Assembly: GCF_014641555.1 (NCBI RefSeq) | Contig: NZ_BMHY01000004.1 | Location: 124,001 to 188,000, forward strand | Length of the DNA stretch: 64,000 nucleotides | Source: Paenibacillus radicis (ex Gao et al. 2016) | GTDB taxonomy: Bacteria > Bacillota > Bacilli > Paenibacillales > Paenibacillaceae | Reading direction: 5' to 3' | Shown here: in pieces, positions 15,786-25,333 of the stretch | How positions within the stretch are numbered: position 1 is the stretch's first letter | How the letters are laid out: the number at the start of each line of letters is the position of its first letter | Made by a program: the position numbers and the translations under genes | The notes under the pieces: model-generated | What the model saw: the letters and a program-made list of their open reading frames with translations, nothing else | Databases searched by the model: none | What the model was told of the DNA's origin: nothing

Positions 15786-17510
15786 ATGAAAATTGCATGG
15801 CGTGTCCTGCTGGGCGCACGGAAATACTGGTTACAGTTAGGTATTGGATTTGTTGGTGTCGTGATGGCCACGATTGCCGGGTTTTATTTGCCCTGGGCGA
15901 TTCGCTCGCTGACACAATTGGCGACCGAAGGCAGCAGTCAGTTTGCCGCAGAAGCGTTGAAGATTGGTTTGTTGCTGCTTGGAGCCACCTGTGTGCAAGC
16001 GATGGGAACATCTTTGGCAGGCTATATGAACCATTATGCCGCACTTCACTATGTGGCGGATTTACGAACAAGATTGTATAGTAAATATCAGCAGATGAGC
16101 TTGCGCTATTTCCATCGAAGCCGGACGGGTGACTTGACCGGGCGCGTTGTGAATGATGCAATGGAAGCGGAAATCTTCATTGCCCATGCCATTCCTGACT
16201 TTATTGTCAACGGACTAACCTTTATCGGTGTCGGCATCCTGCTCTTGACGATCAATGTGAAGCTGGCACTGATCAGTCTGATCACGATTCCATTGCTGCT
16301 TGCAATCACGATATGGCAAAGCAAGCGCTTGTCACCGCTTTGGGGGGAGAATTCCAAGGCACGGGGAGAAATCGCTGGCAAGGTGCAGGAAAACTTGTCG
16401 GGCATGAAGGAAATTCAAATTTTTAATCGGCAGGAGGAGGAGCGGGGCAACGTTTCTCGTCTGGCTACGAAACATACGAATACCTATTTGCGCGCCAGTC
16501 TGTTCTATGAAACCTCTGTGCCGTTGTTGGCATTTGTAACCGCGCTGGGTACCGTGCTTGTCGTGATATTGGGCGGCAGATTGCTGGCAGCAGGGGAGTT
16601 AAGCATTGCTGATATCATCGGATTCATCGCCTACCTGGGTATGTTCTATCAACCAGTTAAGTCCTTTTCCGGCTTGGTGGAAATGGGCGGGCGAGCCGCC
16701 GCTGGACTTAAACGGGTATATGATGTGCTGGAAGAAGAGGAAGACATACAGGAGAAGCGAAACGCAGTCCGTTTGCCGCGTGTACAAGGACAGATATCCT
16801 TTCAAGATGTCACATTCGCTTATCAAGATGGTGCGCCTGTACTAGAAAGGTTGAACCTGACCATTGATCCCGGAAAGACGGTGGCGCTTGTAGGCACGAC
16901 CGGTGTAGGAAAGTCGACATTAGCCAGTCTCGTTAACCGATTCTACGACCCGCAGGCGGGGTCTATTCGCGTAGATGGCATCGATCTTCGTGATGTGACG
17001 ATCTCCAGCCTGCGTGACAATATCTCGATGGTGCTGCAGGATACCTTCCTGTTTGACGGCTCGGTGTATGACAATATAGCTTACGGATGGAAGGACGCGA
17101 CCCGGAAAGATGTGATTGCCGCAGCGAACGCGGCAAAAGCGCATGATTTTATAGCACAGATGGAGCAAGGCTACGATACATTGATTGGCGAACGCGGTGT
17201 GCGTCTGTCCGGAGGACAGAAACAGCGGCTCTCGATAGCACGGGCGATTCTGCGCAATGCACCGATCCTCATTCTGGATGAAGCGACATCGGCGCTTGAT
17301 ACCAAGACGGAGCAAGAGATCCAGCAGGAGCTGGACGACATATCCAAGGATCGCACAACACTGGTGATTGCCCATCGGCTATCGACGATTCGTCATGCCG
17401 ACCAGATTGTTGTATTGGATGGCACAGAGGTTGCCGAAATGGGTACGCATGAGGAACTGCTGCGCAGCGGCGGTATTTATTCACGATTGTATGAGTCACA
17501 AGCCTCTTGA
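15786..17510 (+). CDS. ABC exporter half-transporter (MsbA/LmrA type), possible siderophore exporter
   Basis: 574-residue type IV exporter subunit that works as a dimer. Six membrane helices occupy residues about 15-300, and the nucleotide-binding domain about 335-570. Walker A is GTTGVGKST, Q-loop VLQDTFLF, signature LSGGQKQRL, Walker B ILILDEATSALD, switch His IAHRLST. A GGAGG ribosome site precedes the ATG. It ends the Fur-regulated operon, so export of a siderophore or its breakdown product is plausible; its exporter fold means it cannot supply the missing importer ATPase. Confidence 0.88.
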   Translation: MKIAWRVLLGARKYWLQLGIGFVGVVMATIAGFYLPWAIRSLTQLATEGSSQFAAEALKIGLLLLGATCVQAMGTSLAGYMNHYAALHYVADLRTRLYSKYQQMSLRYFHRSRTGDLTGRVVNDAMEAEIFIAHAIPDFIVNGLTFIGVGILLLTINVKLALISLITIPLLLAITIWQSKRLSPLWGENSKARGEIAGKVQENLSGMKEIQIFNRQEEERGNVSRLATKHTNTYLRASLFYETSVPLLAFVTALGTVLVVILGGRLLAAGELSIADIIGFIAYLGMFYQPVKSFSGLVEMGGRAAAGLKRVYDVLEEEEDIQEKRNAVRLPRVQGQISFQDVTFAYQDGAPVLERLNLTIDPGKTVALVGTTGVGKSTLASLVNRFYDPQAGSIRVDGIDLRDVTISSLRDNISMVLQDTFLFDGSVYDNIAYGWKDATRKDVIAAANAAKAHDFIAQMEQGYDTLIGERGVRLSGGQKQRLSIARAILRNAPILILDEATSALDTKTEQEIQQELDDISKDRTTLVIAHRLSTIRHADQIVVLDGTEVAEMGTHEELLRSGGIYSRLYESQAS

Positions 17511-17683
17511 TCGTAAGCCCAAGCATATCGATAGATTGCCTTGAGGGTCGAAAGCGAGCGAAGTGAAAACTAGACTGTAGGCAATAATGGTTGTACAATG
17601 TTCGGATTGTTGCCGCGAGCCCTCACGGGGCTTGGGAGAACAAGTGCATAACTCATGGTTTATTTTTCCTTATCTCCCCCAAG
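17511..17683. other. Intergenic stretch without a gene
   Basis: Between the ABC exporter and its terminator. I see no reading frame with a usable ribosome site and no RNA signature. From 17714 to the kinase start only a leader is evident. Confidence 0.5.
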
Positions 17684-17713
17684 AAGACCGTCAGGTTCCC
17701 TGACGGTCTTTTT
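17684..17713 (+). terminator. Intrinsic terminator of the siderophore operon
   Basis: AAGACCGTCAGG pairs perfectly with CCTGACGGTCTT around a 3-nt loop, followed by TTTTT. Confidence 0.92.
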
Positions 17714-17862
17714 ATGCATGGCACGCCCAGCCAAACTAGGCTTTGCGACAACTAAGAAGCCACTTTCGGCAAGCTATCTGTTGGTCCGGGATATCCACAT
17801 ACTCGTCATTCATGTTAAACTCAGAAACAAAAGTAAACGGTTTCAAGGTGAGGAGACTTTGT

Positions 17863-19638
17863 ATGAATGATACAGGGGTATTTTGGAAGCAATCTATTTT
17901 TACGAGGCTGATTGTTACGTTCCTGGTCAGCATGATACCCATTTTCGTGCTTGGGATATGGAGTTACAAGTGGAGCAGCCAGCAGTTGTCCGAAGAAATC
18001 TTCAATTCGATGAAGCTGCAGGTCTCTTACTATATGGACAACCTTGACCATGACATCCAACGCATTCAAAAGCTGCAGCTTGATATGACACAGGATGAGG
18101 ACTTGAACCAAATCGCCAACTCATCGCAATATCTGGATAATTTCGAGAAAACGAAAGCGATTCTTAGAATCCATCAACGGCTGTCCTCCATTAAGAGCAG
18201 CAGCGGTTATATTCAGGGAGTGAGAGTGCTCATACCTTCTTTAAAATGGTCTATTAACGCGGATGGCTACCCCAGTGGCTTATACAGCGAGTTAAAGCTG
18301 GAGGAATTCGATGGTTTGAAGGCACTTGAAAGCGATTCCGCCTCGCAAATCGTTCATTGGCAGGATCGTCTGCTGATGCTGGCTGGCTTCCCGAATTACG
18401 CGCAAGGCGGCAAGCCGCCGCTATTCATCATCGAGATCGAGCTGTCCAAGATGGCCCTAGAGTCGGCACAATTGCAATTGGAAGGCTATAAGGACAGCAG
18501 ATTTATTATAAGAAAGCCTTCGCAGCAGTTCATGATAGAAAACGTAAACGATGCAGACTCGTTAGCTAGGCTCTCCGAACGTCTGGATGCTGCCCTGCAA
18601 GACAGCAATAGCGGTTCGATCCCCGTCGATCTGAATGGCAAGCCGTATTTGCTTGTTTACAAGATGTCAGACTATACCGGGATTATGCTTTCTTACGTTT
18701 TACCGAACGAAGGCATTCTGACGTCGTTGAAAAAGCTGGTCACGTGGAACTGGAGTTTCTTCTTGATCGCTATCTTGATTACAGCGGCGTATTCTTACTC
18801 CTTGTATATGTTAATCAAAAAGCCCCTCGTCAAGCTGATCCGATCGTTCAGAATGGTGGAGAGCGGCAATCTTCAGATTCGAATCGATTATGCCAGCCGC
18901 GATGAATTCGGTTATTTATACAGGCGTTACAACGCCATGGTAGAAAATTTGCAAAACCTGATCGAGCAAGTGTACGAGCAAAAAATACTAAGTCAGAAAG
19001 CCGAGTTGAAGCAGCTTCAAACGCAAATCAATCCGCATTTTTTATATAACAGTTACTTTCTGCTGCACCGCATTATCAAAAAAGAAGATTACGAGAACGC
19101 ACTGCGATTCTCGAAGGAGATTGGCCGGTATTTCCAGTTCATTACGAGAAACGGCGCAGAGACGGTCACGCTCGATAAGGAAGTCGAGCATGCCCGAATT
19201 TACACGGAAATTCAGGCGATGCGCTTCGCGGGGAGAATCGCCGTCGATTTCGCTGATTTTCCACCAGATCTTGGACAGTTAGAGGTGCCGCGACTTATTC
19301 TGCAGCCCGTTATTGAGAACGCTTTTGAGCACGGACTGGAGAATAAGCAGGATCACGGCTTGCTCGCTATCCGTTTCGCCCGGGTTTCGGGCGGGCTCGT
19401 TATAACCGTTGAAGACAACGGGGAAGAGCTGACGGATGCGGATTTGGAGAAGCTGACGCGGAGCTGGCATAAGGACAACGATTATACAGAAATAACCGGT
19501 CTTGCGAATATTCATCGGCGCGTCAAGCTGTTCTGTAAAGAGGGAAGCGGATTGACGGTTGCCCGATCGGATTTCGGCGGGTTGCAAGTCTGTCTTACGA
19601 TTATACCGAAGGATGCGGGGGAGAGCAGCCATGCATAG
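17863..19638 (+). CDS. YesM-like sensor histidine kinase
   Basis: Membrane sensor kinase, 591 residues. A helix near residues 12-35, an extracellular sensing region to about residue 290, a second helix (SFFLIAILITAAYSYSLYML), a HAMP linker (KKPLVKLIRSFRMVESGNLQ), a coiled coil, then the His_kinase domain with phospho-acceptor His in INPHFLYN (about residue 391) and an ATPase domain ending the protein (VEDNGEEL, GLANIHRRV). The frame opens 40 codons earlier, but GGTGAGGAG sits just ahead of the ATG chosen. It overlaps the response regulator by 8 nt. Such pairs sense extracellular sugars and drive the adjacent importer. Confidence 0.9.
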   Translation: MNDTGVFWKQSIFTRLIVTFLVSMIPIFVLGIWSYKWSSQQLSEEIFNSMKLQVSYYMDNLDHDIQRIQKLQLDMTQDEDLNQIANSSQYLDNFEKTKAILRIHQRLSSIKSSSGYIQGVRVLIPSLKWSINADGYPSGLYSELKLEEFDGLKALESDSASQIVHWQDRLLMLAGFPNYAQGGKPPLFIIEIELSKMALESAQLQLEGYKDSRFIIRKPSQQFMIENVNDADSLARLSERLDAALQDSNSGSIPVDLNGKPYLLVYKMSDYTGIMLSYVLPNEGILTSLKKLVTWNWSFFLIAILITAAYSYSLYMLIKKPLVKLIRSFRMVESGNLQIRIDYASRDEFGYLYRRYNAMVENLQNLIEQVYEQKILSQKAELKQLQTQINPHFLYNSYFLLHRIIKKEDYENALRFSKEIGRYFQFITRNGAETVTLDKEVEHARIYTEIQAMRFAGRIAVDFADFPPDLGQLEVPRLILQPVIENAFEHGLENKQDHGLLAIRFARVSGGLVITVEDNGEELTDADLEKLTRSWHKDNDYTEITGLANIHRRVKLFCKEGSGLTVARSDFGGLQVCLTIIPKDAGESSHA

Positions 19639-21313
19639 ATTGATGATTGTGGATGACGAGAGGCACATTGTAGATTGGCTTTACGAACTGTTTATGGATA
19701 AATCGGAAATGGATTTAGACATCGTCAAGGCTTATTCGGGCAAAGAAGCTTTACAAAGGCTGGAAGCTGCCAAAATCGATATTGTGCTTTCGGACATTCG
19801 CATGCCTGGCATGAGCGGGCTTGAGTTAATGGGACAAATAAAACACAGCTGGCCGGGATGCAAAATCGTTTTCCTGACGGGCTTCAACGATTTCGAATAC
19901 ATCTACAGCGCGTTGAAGCAAAACGGGGTAAGCTACCTGTTGAAAACAGAAGACGACGATGAGATCGTCGATGCAGTCAAGCAAGCAATTTCCGAGATGG
20001 AGCAGGAGTTAGGCAACCAGCAATTGCGGAGCCGCGTTCTGGAAAGAGAAGAGCTTGTCGTCCACCTGATGCGCAAGGAATTGTTGCTTGACGTCATAAG
20101 CGGCAAGGTACGTTTGGCGGATGCGGAGCGGGGATGGCTGGACAAGCTCGCTATCCCTTTTGACGAGAACCGGCCGATACTGCTGCTGTTCGGACGAGTG
20201 CATGGCGGAATGGTCAGCCAGGACTACTCGGAGAGATTCCTGAGTTTGAGGGGGCTTTCCTCTTTGACTGGACAATATGTATCTCCGTTCGCCTCACATG
20301 CGCTGATTGACATCGGAAAATATGATCTTTTATGGCTAATACAGCCCGTGATACGAATCGATACCGATACCGATGCCGTATCCGAAAGTTATGAACAGCT
20401 CTGGAAGAGAACGGTGCTATTCGTCAAAGGCAATCTGGAAACGCTGCAAGCCGCGAGCGAAGAAGCATTGGAGACGAAGATATCGTTCCTGTTGTACGAT
20501 GAGCCCGTTCCTTGGTCATCGGTACAAGAAAGCTGGGATTTATTGAAAGCAATGGCCGACACCCGGTTTCATTCTCCTATGGGCATGCCTGTCGTTTGTT
20601 CGATAAACTCCGAAGAGGTATCCGCGTTCGATACAGCCAACAAGGCTGCCTTGGACGGAAGCGCCTACGCTAGAAAAGCAGAGGCTTTACAGGATTGCTT
20701 GGAGCAAGGACTGCGCAAGGAATTTTTCGAAAAGCTGGACGAGGTGGATGAGGGCTTGAGCGCCGTTTCCCGCATGCGCGATCTTTCGGCAGCCCAAGTA
20801 TACGGTACGATATCGCTGCTGTTTCTGACCTACATCAACAAAAACCGTCTTGCAGACAAGCTGACCGACCGCATCGCTTTAGGCAGGCTCATCCCAGCGA
20901 ACGGGTTCGATTCCTGGCGTGAGTCGTTCGACTATTTGCGCGAGCTGGGGCACGCTGTTTTCGCTTTGAAGGAAGACGAGCGGACCAGCAGGGAGGGTGA
21001 ATTGATCGAGCGGATTATCGCTTTCGTCAGAAGCAACTTGCACGGTGAATTAACGCTTGTCCGTATCTCGGAAAAGGTGAACTACAATCCCTCCTACGTG
21101 TCGAGATTATTCAAGCAGGCAACGGGAACGAATTTATTCGACTTTATCAATAAAGCACGAATCGGCAAAGCCAAAGAGCTGCTTGAAGACGGCACGCGCC
21201 CGATTCAGGACATCGCCAGAGCTGTCGGGTTTGATTCTCCGCAGTATTTCGCGACGGCGTTCAAAAAAATGACGGGCAAGACGCCGAACGAATACCGTAA
21301 CCAGATTATCTGA
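19631..21313 (+). CDS. YesN-like response regulator with AraC DNA-binding domain
   Basis: 560-residue regulator. The receiver domain spans residues 1-120 with acidic pocket D8/D9, phospho-acceptor D55 (VLSDIRMPG) and K106 in SYLLKTED. A middle region of about 330 residues follows, then the AraC double helix-turn-helix at about 460-558 (LVRISEKVNYNPSYVSRLFK, IQDIARAVGFDSPQYFATAF). The ATG lies within the kinase gene end, preceded by GGGGGAGAG. Expected target is the following transporter operon. Confidence 0.9.
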   Translation: MHRLMIVDDERHIVDWLYELFMDKSEMDLDIVKAYSGKEALQRLEAAKIDIVLSDIRMPGMSGLELMGQIKHSWPGCKIVFLTGFNDFEYIYSALKQNGVSYLLKTEDDDEIVDAVKQAISEMEQELGNQQLRSRVLEREELVVHLMRKELLLDVISGKVRLADAERGWLDKLAIPFDENRPILLLFGRVHGGMVSQDYSERFLSLRGLSSLTGQYVSPFASHALIDIGKYDLLWLIQPVIRIDTDTDAVSESYEQLWKRTVLFVKGNLETLQAASEEALETKISFLLYDEPVPWSSVQESWDLLKAMADTRFHSPMGMPVVCSINSEEVSAFDTANKAALDGSAYARKAEALQDCLEQGLRKEFFEKLDEVDEGLSAVSRMRDLSAAQVYGTISLLFLTYINKNRLADKLTDRIALGRLIPANGFDSWRESFDYLRELGHAVFALKEDERTSREGELIERIIAFVRSNLHGELTLVRISEKVNYNPSYVSRLFKQATGTNLFDFINKARIGKAKELLEDGTRPIQDIARAVGFDSPQYFATAFKKMTGKTPNEYRNQII

Positions 21314-21375
21314 CTATCGTCTCAGCTGGTCAACGGATCAAACGAAAGTAAACAGATTGAACTATAAATCGTCGA

Positions 21376-21389
21376 TGGTGGCGCTTACA
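21376..21389 (+). promoter_or_regulatory. Candidate cre (CcpA) site before the sugar-binding protein gene
   Basis: TGGTGGCGCTTACA fits 12 of 14 positions of the cre consensus TGWNANCGNTNWCA. It lies about 60 nt before the binding-protein start, a usual place for carbon catabolite control. Not proven. Confidence 0.45.
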
Positions 21390-21450
21390 ATCATGTATAG
21401 GGGCCCCTCCCAGAAAGATGATGACGAACCGTATTCAAGGAGGGTTTAAG

Positions 21451-23160
21451 TTGAGTCAAACGAAGAAAACTCGCGCAACCGCAATCGTAATGTTTATGCT
21501 GGTTCTCGTTCTGCTTGTAACCGCTTGCAGCCAAAAAGAAAATGCAGGCCAGCCAAGCGAAAACACGGGTACTCCCGCTAATGAAACATCCACCGCTTCG
21601 CCTGAGGCAAGCGCAGCAAACGAAGAAGGACCCTGGTCGAAATATGAAAAGCCGCTTACCGTGACGACGGCGCTGAAGACTAATACGGGCATTACCCAAC
21701 TCGGCAATGATACGTATGACGACAACCTCTGGACGAGAGCGATTGAGAGCACGTTTAACATTAAGATGAAAAACCTGTGGACAGCGGACGCGACGCAGTA
21801 TACAACCAAACTGAACGTCAGCATCGCGTCTGGCAATCTGCCCGACGTATATACGGTCGACAACGTTCAATTCGCTCAGGTCACCGCATCCGGTCTCAAC
21901 ATGGATTTGACGGAAGCTTACGAGAAGTTCGCTTCCCCGGAGCTAAGAAAGATTATGGAGGCTGACAAAGCCGGTTTTGAATCCGGTATCATCGACGGGA
22001 AGCTGATGGGAATTTCCACCCAGCATTTCGGAATGATCAGCATTCCAAGCGTCGTTTGGATTCGGGATGATTGGATGAAAAAATTCAACCTTTCTCCTCC
22101 AAAGACGATGGATGAGCTTCTCCACATCGCGGAAGTGTTTATGACGGAAAATCCGGACGGCAACAAAAAGAACGACACTTATGGCATTGCCATCAATAAA
22201 AATCTTTATGACACCTCCATTTCGGCAACTGGAGTCGCGCTCGCCGATGGCATTTTCAATGCTTATCATGCTTACCCGGCCGCATGGATCAAGGACGCTT
22301 CCGGCAAAATCGTTTACGGCTCGGTACAGCCGGAGATGAAAGCGGGCTTGGCGGTTCTGCAGGATATGTTCAAAAAAGGCTTGATCAGCAAGGAGTTCGG
22401 CCTGAAGGATACGGCTAAAATCGCCGAAGATCTGACGAACGGCAAAGTCGGCATCGAGATCGGCTCGAACTGGAACGGCTATTATCCGGGACCGGATATC
22501 ATTAAGAAAAACGGCAACGGCGCGATTCTGATGCCTTACGCGATACCTTCCGGGGACGGTCAACCGGTGAAGCAGCCGGGCAATTGGCCGGTAGGCAGCT
22601 ATATTGTTGTCAACAAGAAGTTCGCGAATCCGGAAGCCGCGATTAAGCTTATCAACCTGTATGTAAAAATTAACCTGACAAACGATGCGGACGAGTACAT
22701 CAACTACACGGCAGGCGGCAGAATGTGGAATGCTCCGATCGGAGTCAGCGATCCGGAGCAGAGCACGCGGGAATATACGCAAATCTCGGAGGCATTAGAA
22801 ACGAAAGACATTTCGAAGCTGTCTGGTTCGTCTGTCGGCAAATATAGCGCAGCCCTTAAATGGGTGGAGTCGCAAGACCCTGATTCCTCCGGCGCTTGGC
22901 TGCAAAACTCTTCGGTGGGCTCGTTCTCGATTTTGCAGAAGCTGTTCGACAACGGCAACGTGTTGCCGACGGAATATCGCGGTGTGGATACGCCTACAAT
23001 GGCCGAGAAGAAAGCGACTTTGGAGAAGCTCGAGAAAGAAGCCATTACGAAGATCATTATGGGCGCTTCATTGGACGAATTCGACAAGATGGTCAGCAAC
23101 TGGTATAAGCTCGGCGGCGAAGCCATTACGAAAGAAATGAACGATAAATACAACAAATAA
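21451..23160 (+). CDS. LplA-like extracellular sugar-binding lipoprotein
   Basis: Substrate-binding protein of a carbohydrate ABC importer, 569 residues. A signal peptide with lipobox (LVLVLLVTACSQ) is followed by a low-complexity Ser/Thr/Glu linker and a family-1 solute-binding domain (GLNMDLTEAYEKFASPELRK). In-frame ATG codons at 21418 and 21421 lie ahead of the ribosome site; AAGGAGGG (21437-21444) with 6-nt spacing points to TTG at 21451. Operon with two permeases. The ligand is probably an oligosaccharide; no glycosidase follows to identify it. Confidence 0.9.
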   Translation: MSQTKKTRATAIVMFMLVLVLLVTACSQKENAGQPSENTGTPANETSTASPEASAANEEGPWSKYEKPLTVTTALKTNTGITQLGNDTYDDNLWTRAIESTFNIKMKNLWTADATQYTTKLNVSIASGNLPDVYTVDNVQFAQVTASGLNMDLTEAYEKFASPELRKIMEADKAGFESGIIDGKLMGISTQHFGMISIPSVVWIRDDWMKKFNLSPPKTMDELLHIAEVFMTENPDGNKKNDTYGIAINKNLYDTSISATGVALADGIFNAYHAYPAAWIKDASGKIVYGSVQPEMKAGLAVLQDMFKKGLISKEFGLKDTAKIAEDLTNGKVGIEIGSNWNGYYPGPDIIKKNGNGAILMPYAIPSGDGQPVKQPGNWPVGSYIVVNKKFANPEAAIKLINLYVKINLTNDADEYINYTAGGRMWNAPIGVSDPEQSTREYTQISEALETKDISKLSGSSVGKYSAALKWVESQDPDSSGAWLQNSSVGSFSILQKLFDNGNVLPTEYRGVDTPTMAEKKATLEKLEKEAITKIIMGASLDEFDKMVSNWYKLGGEAITKEMNDKYNK

Positions 23161-23286
23161 GAAAATAGGGCGGTCGGGAAGTTTTCTGAATTCCTTTCCC
23201 GCGGCATAAACGCTGGACGCCGTGAAAGAACGGCGTCAGCGGTTTATGCTCGTTCGCCTGTGCTTGTATAGGAAGGAGACAAGGCG

Positions 23287-24183
23287 TTGCTAAGAATCGG
23301 AAGAAGCCGGACCACACCGCTGCACTTGATGCTGCTTCCCTCGGTGATTGTTGTACTCATTTATAGTTATCTTCCCATGGTTGGACTCGTCATAGCCTTT
23401 CAGAAGTTTAATCCGGCACATTTATTCAGCTCGCCGTGGGTCGGTTTTGACAACTTCAAATACGTCTATTATATGCCCGGCTCGATGCAAATCTTATGGA
23501 ATACGCTGACCATCGCATTGTTCAAAATCGTAGGCATGATCGTCGTGCCGGTCACTTTCGCCCTGCTATTGAACGAAGTGGGGAAATCACTGTTTAAGAA
23601 ATCGTTCCAGACGCTCATCTATCTCCCTAATTTTCTGTCTTGGATCATTATGGGAGGCGTGCTGATCGATATTCTGTCTCCTTCGGACGGAATCGTTAAC
23701 CAGGGACTCGGTTTGTTCGGTATTGAGCCCATTTACTTTCTAGGCGATCCTTTCTGGTTTCCGATCACGATGATAGTATCCGATATATGGAAAGGGTTCG
23801 GATTCGGAACAGTCATCTACCTGGCTGCGCTGACCAGCATTGATCCGTCGCTGTACGAATCAGCCCGCGTCGATGGGGCTAACCGATGGAAGCAGACGAT
23901 CTACATTACATTGCCAGGAATGATGCCCATCATCATCCTAATGTCCGTATTGAGTCTCGGAAACGTACTGAATGCAGGTTTTGACCAAATTTTCAATTTA
24001 TACAGCGCTTCCGTGTATGAGACGGGTGATATCATCGACACGTTCGTGTACCGGCTCGGCATCGAACAGACCCAGTATTCGCCGGCTACGGCGATTGGAT
24101 TGTTCAAATCCGTTGTCTCATTCACTTTGATCTCGATCTCTTACTATTTGGCTTCAAGGTTTGCGGACTATCGCATATTCTAA
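23287..24183 (+). CDS. LplB-like sugar ABC permease
   Basis: MalF-type membrane subunit, 298 residues, six helices. The EAA loop that contacts the ATPase is YESARVDGANRWKQTIYITL. It opens with TTG after AAGGAG (23272-23277). The long extracellular first loop and start HLMLLPSVIVVLIYSYLPM are typical of the LplB/YtcP group. It pairs with the next gene. Confidence 0.9.
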   Translation: MLRIGRSRTTPLHLMLLPSVIVVLIYSYLPMVGLVIAFQKFNPAHLFSSPWVGFDNFKYVYYMPGSMQILWNTLTIALFKIVGMIVVPVTFALLLNEVGKSLFKKSFQTLIYLPNFLSWIIMGGVLIDILSPSDGIVNQGLGLFGIEPIYFLGDPFWFPITMIVSDIWKGFGFGTVIYLAALTSIDPSLYESARVDGANRWKQTIYITLPGMMPIIILMSVLSLGNVLNAGFDQIFNLYSASVYETGDIIDTFVYRLGIEQTQYSPATAIGLFKSVVSFTLISISYYLASRFADYRIF

Positions 24184-24202
24184 TAGAAGGAATGAATTCC
24201 CC

Positions 24203-25093
24203 ATGAATCGCTACGACACTTTCGGAAGAAGACTGTTTGTTGTAGGCAATTACATTTTTCTGGCGCTGACGGCGATACTCTGCCTGCTGCCGTTCATTAA
24301 TCTTCTGGCAACCTCGTTAAGCGGAAGCACTGCTGTTGCGGCCGGGGATGTGAAATTTTTGCCTATTGATTTTAATTTGAAATCTTACGAGTTCGTCATG
24401 AAGTCTGAACAGTTTTCTCGTGCTCTTTGGGTGTCTGTGGAAAGGGTCGTGCTCGGTGTTAGCGTCAATATGTTCCTTACGATTCTTGCCGCCTATTCGT
24501 TGTCCAAGGAGAAAAGGAACTTCAAGTGGCGCGGCATGTACGCTTGGTTCTTTTTCGTGACGATCTTGTTCAGCGGGGGCTTGATCCCGTGGTATGTGGT
24601 CATCAGCAAAACCGGTTTGATCGATTCCATCTGGGCATTGATCCTGCCCGGCGCCCTGCCCGTGTTTAACGTCATCGTGCTGCTCAACTTTTTCCGAGGT
24701 TTGCCTAAAGAACTGGAGGAAGCGGCTTTTATGGATGGCGCAACCCATTGGACGGTGCTTTGGCGAATTTTTGTGCCACTATCGAAGCCGGCATTAGCCA
24801 CGTTAGCGCTGTTCTGTATCGTCAATCATTGGAATTCCTGGTTTGAAGGTCTTATCTTAATGAACCGTACAGAAAATTATCCGCTGCAAAGCTACTTGCA
24901 GACGATCATTATCAATCCTGAGAATTTTATCAGTATGGCCAGAGGAGAATACTCCGATTTGCTCAATTTCGTAAATGCCAGAACGTCCCGCGCAGCTCAG
25001 CTTTTCGTGGGCACACTGCCAATACTTCTCGTATATCCTTTCCTGCAAAAATACTTCACTTCGGGGCTCGTGCTTGGAAGTGTCAAGGGTTGA
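24203..25093 (+). CDS. LplC-like sugar ABC permease
   Basis: MalG-type membrane subunit, 296 residues, six helices; EAA loop LEEAAFMDGATHWTVLWRIF. The frame is open upstream into the previous gene, but the ATG chosen has a GAAGGA site about 10 nt ahead and gives the normal N-terminus. No dedicated ATPase is present, as usual for this class, which shares an MsmX/MsmK-type ATPase. Confidence 0.9.
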   Translation: MNRYDTFGRRLFVVGNYIFLALTAILCLLPFINLLATSLSGSTAVAAGDVKFLPIDFNLKSYEFVMKSEQFSRALWVSVERVVLGVSVNMFLTILAAYSLSKEKRNFKWRGMYAWFFFVTILFSGGLIPWYVVISKTGLIDSIWALILPGALPVFNVIVLLNFFRGLPKELEEAAFMDGATHWTVLWRIFVPLSKPALATLALFCIVNHWNSWFEGLILMNRTENYPLQSYLQTIIINPENFISMARGEYSDLLNFVNARTSRAAQLFVGTLPILLVYPFLQKYFTSGLVLGSVKG

Positions 25094-25197
25094 ACCTATG
25101 CAGGTCACGATAATAGGTGTAACTACAATAAGGCATGCCTCTGGGCCAAAGTCGTGAAGTTAAGCCCAACGACAAGAAGAAAAATAAAATGGAATCT

Positions 25198-25236
25198 TAA
25201 ACGGTATGGGGAGAATCCCTGTGCCGTTTTCTTTTT
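25198..25236 (+). terminator. Terminator of the sugar-importer operon
   Basis: AAACGG and CCGTTT plus inner GGG/CCC form a bulged hairpin, followed by TCTTTTTG. Confidence 0.7.
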
Positions 25237-25278
25237 GAGCATGAAAATAGCCGGAGCTAACAGCTGACTAAAAAAAGC

Positions 25279-25309
25279 TTGCCTATAACGTAACGTTATC
25301 CCCTATACT
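25279..25309 (+). promoter_or_regulatory. MerR-type promoter with 19-nt spacer and perfect dyad
   Basis: TTGCCT (25279-25284) and TATACT (25304-25309) are 19 nt apart, the stretched spacing that MerR activators untwist. The spacer carries ATAACGT-A-ACGTTAT, a perfect 7+1+7 dyad. It lies directly before the MerR gene, so autoregulation is expected. Confidence 0.85.
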
Positions 25310-25333
25310 GACGCTAGAAAGGAGCTGAGAGAG

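Noticed and set aside
21943-22782. 279-codon minus-strand frame inside the sugar-binding protein gene
   Set aside because: Antisense shadow of a GC-rich coding region; no ribosome site and Arg/Val-rich shadow composition.
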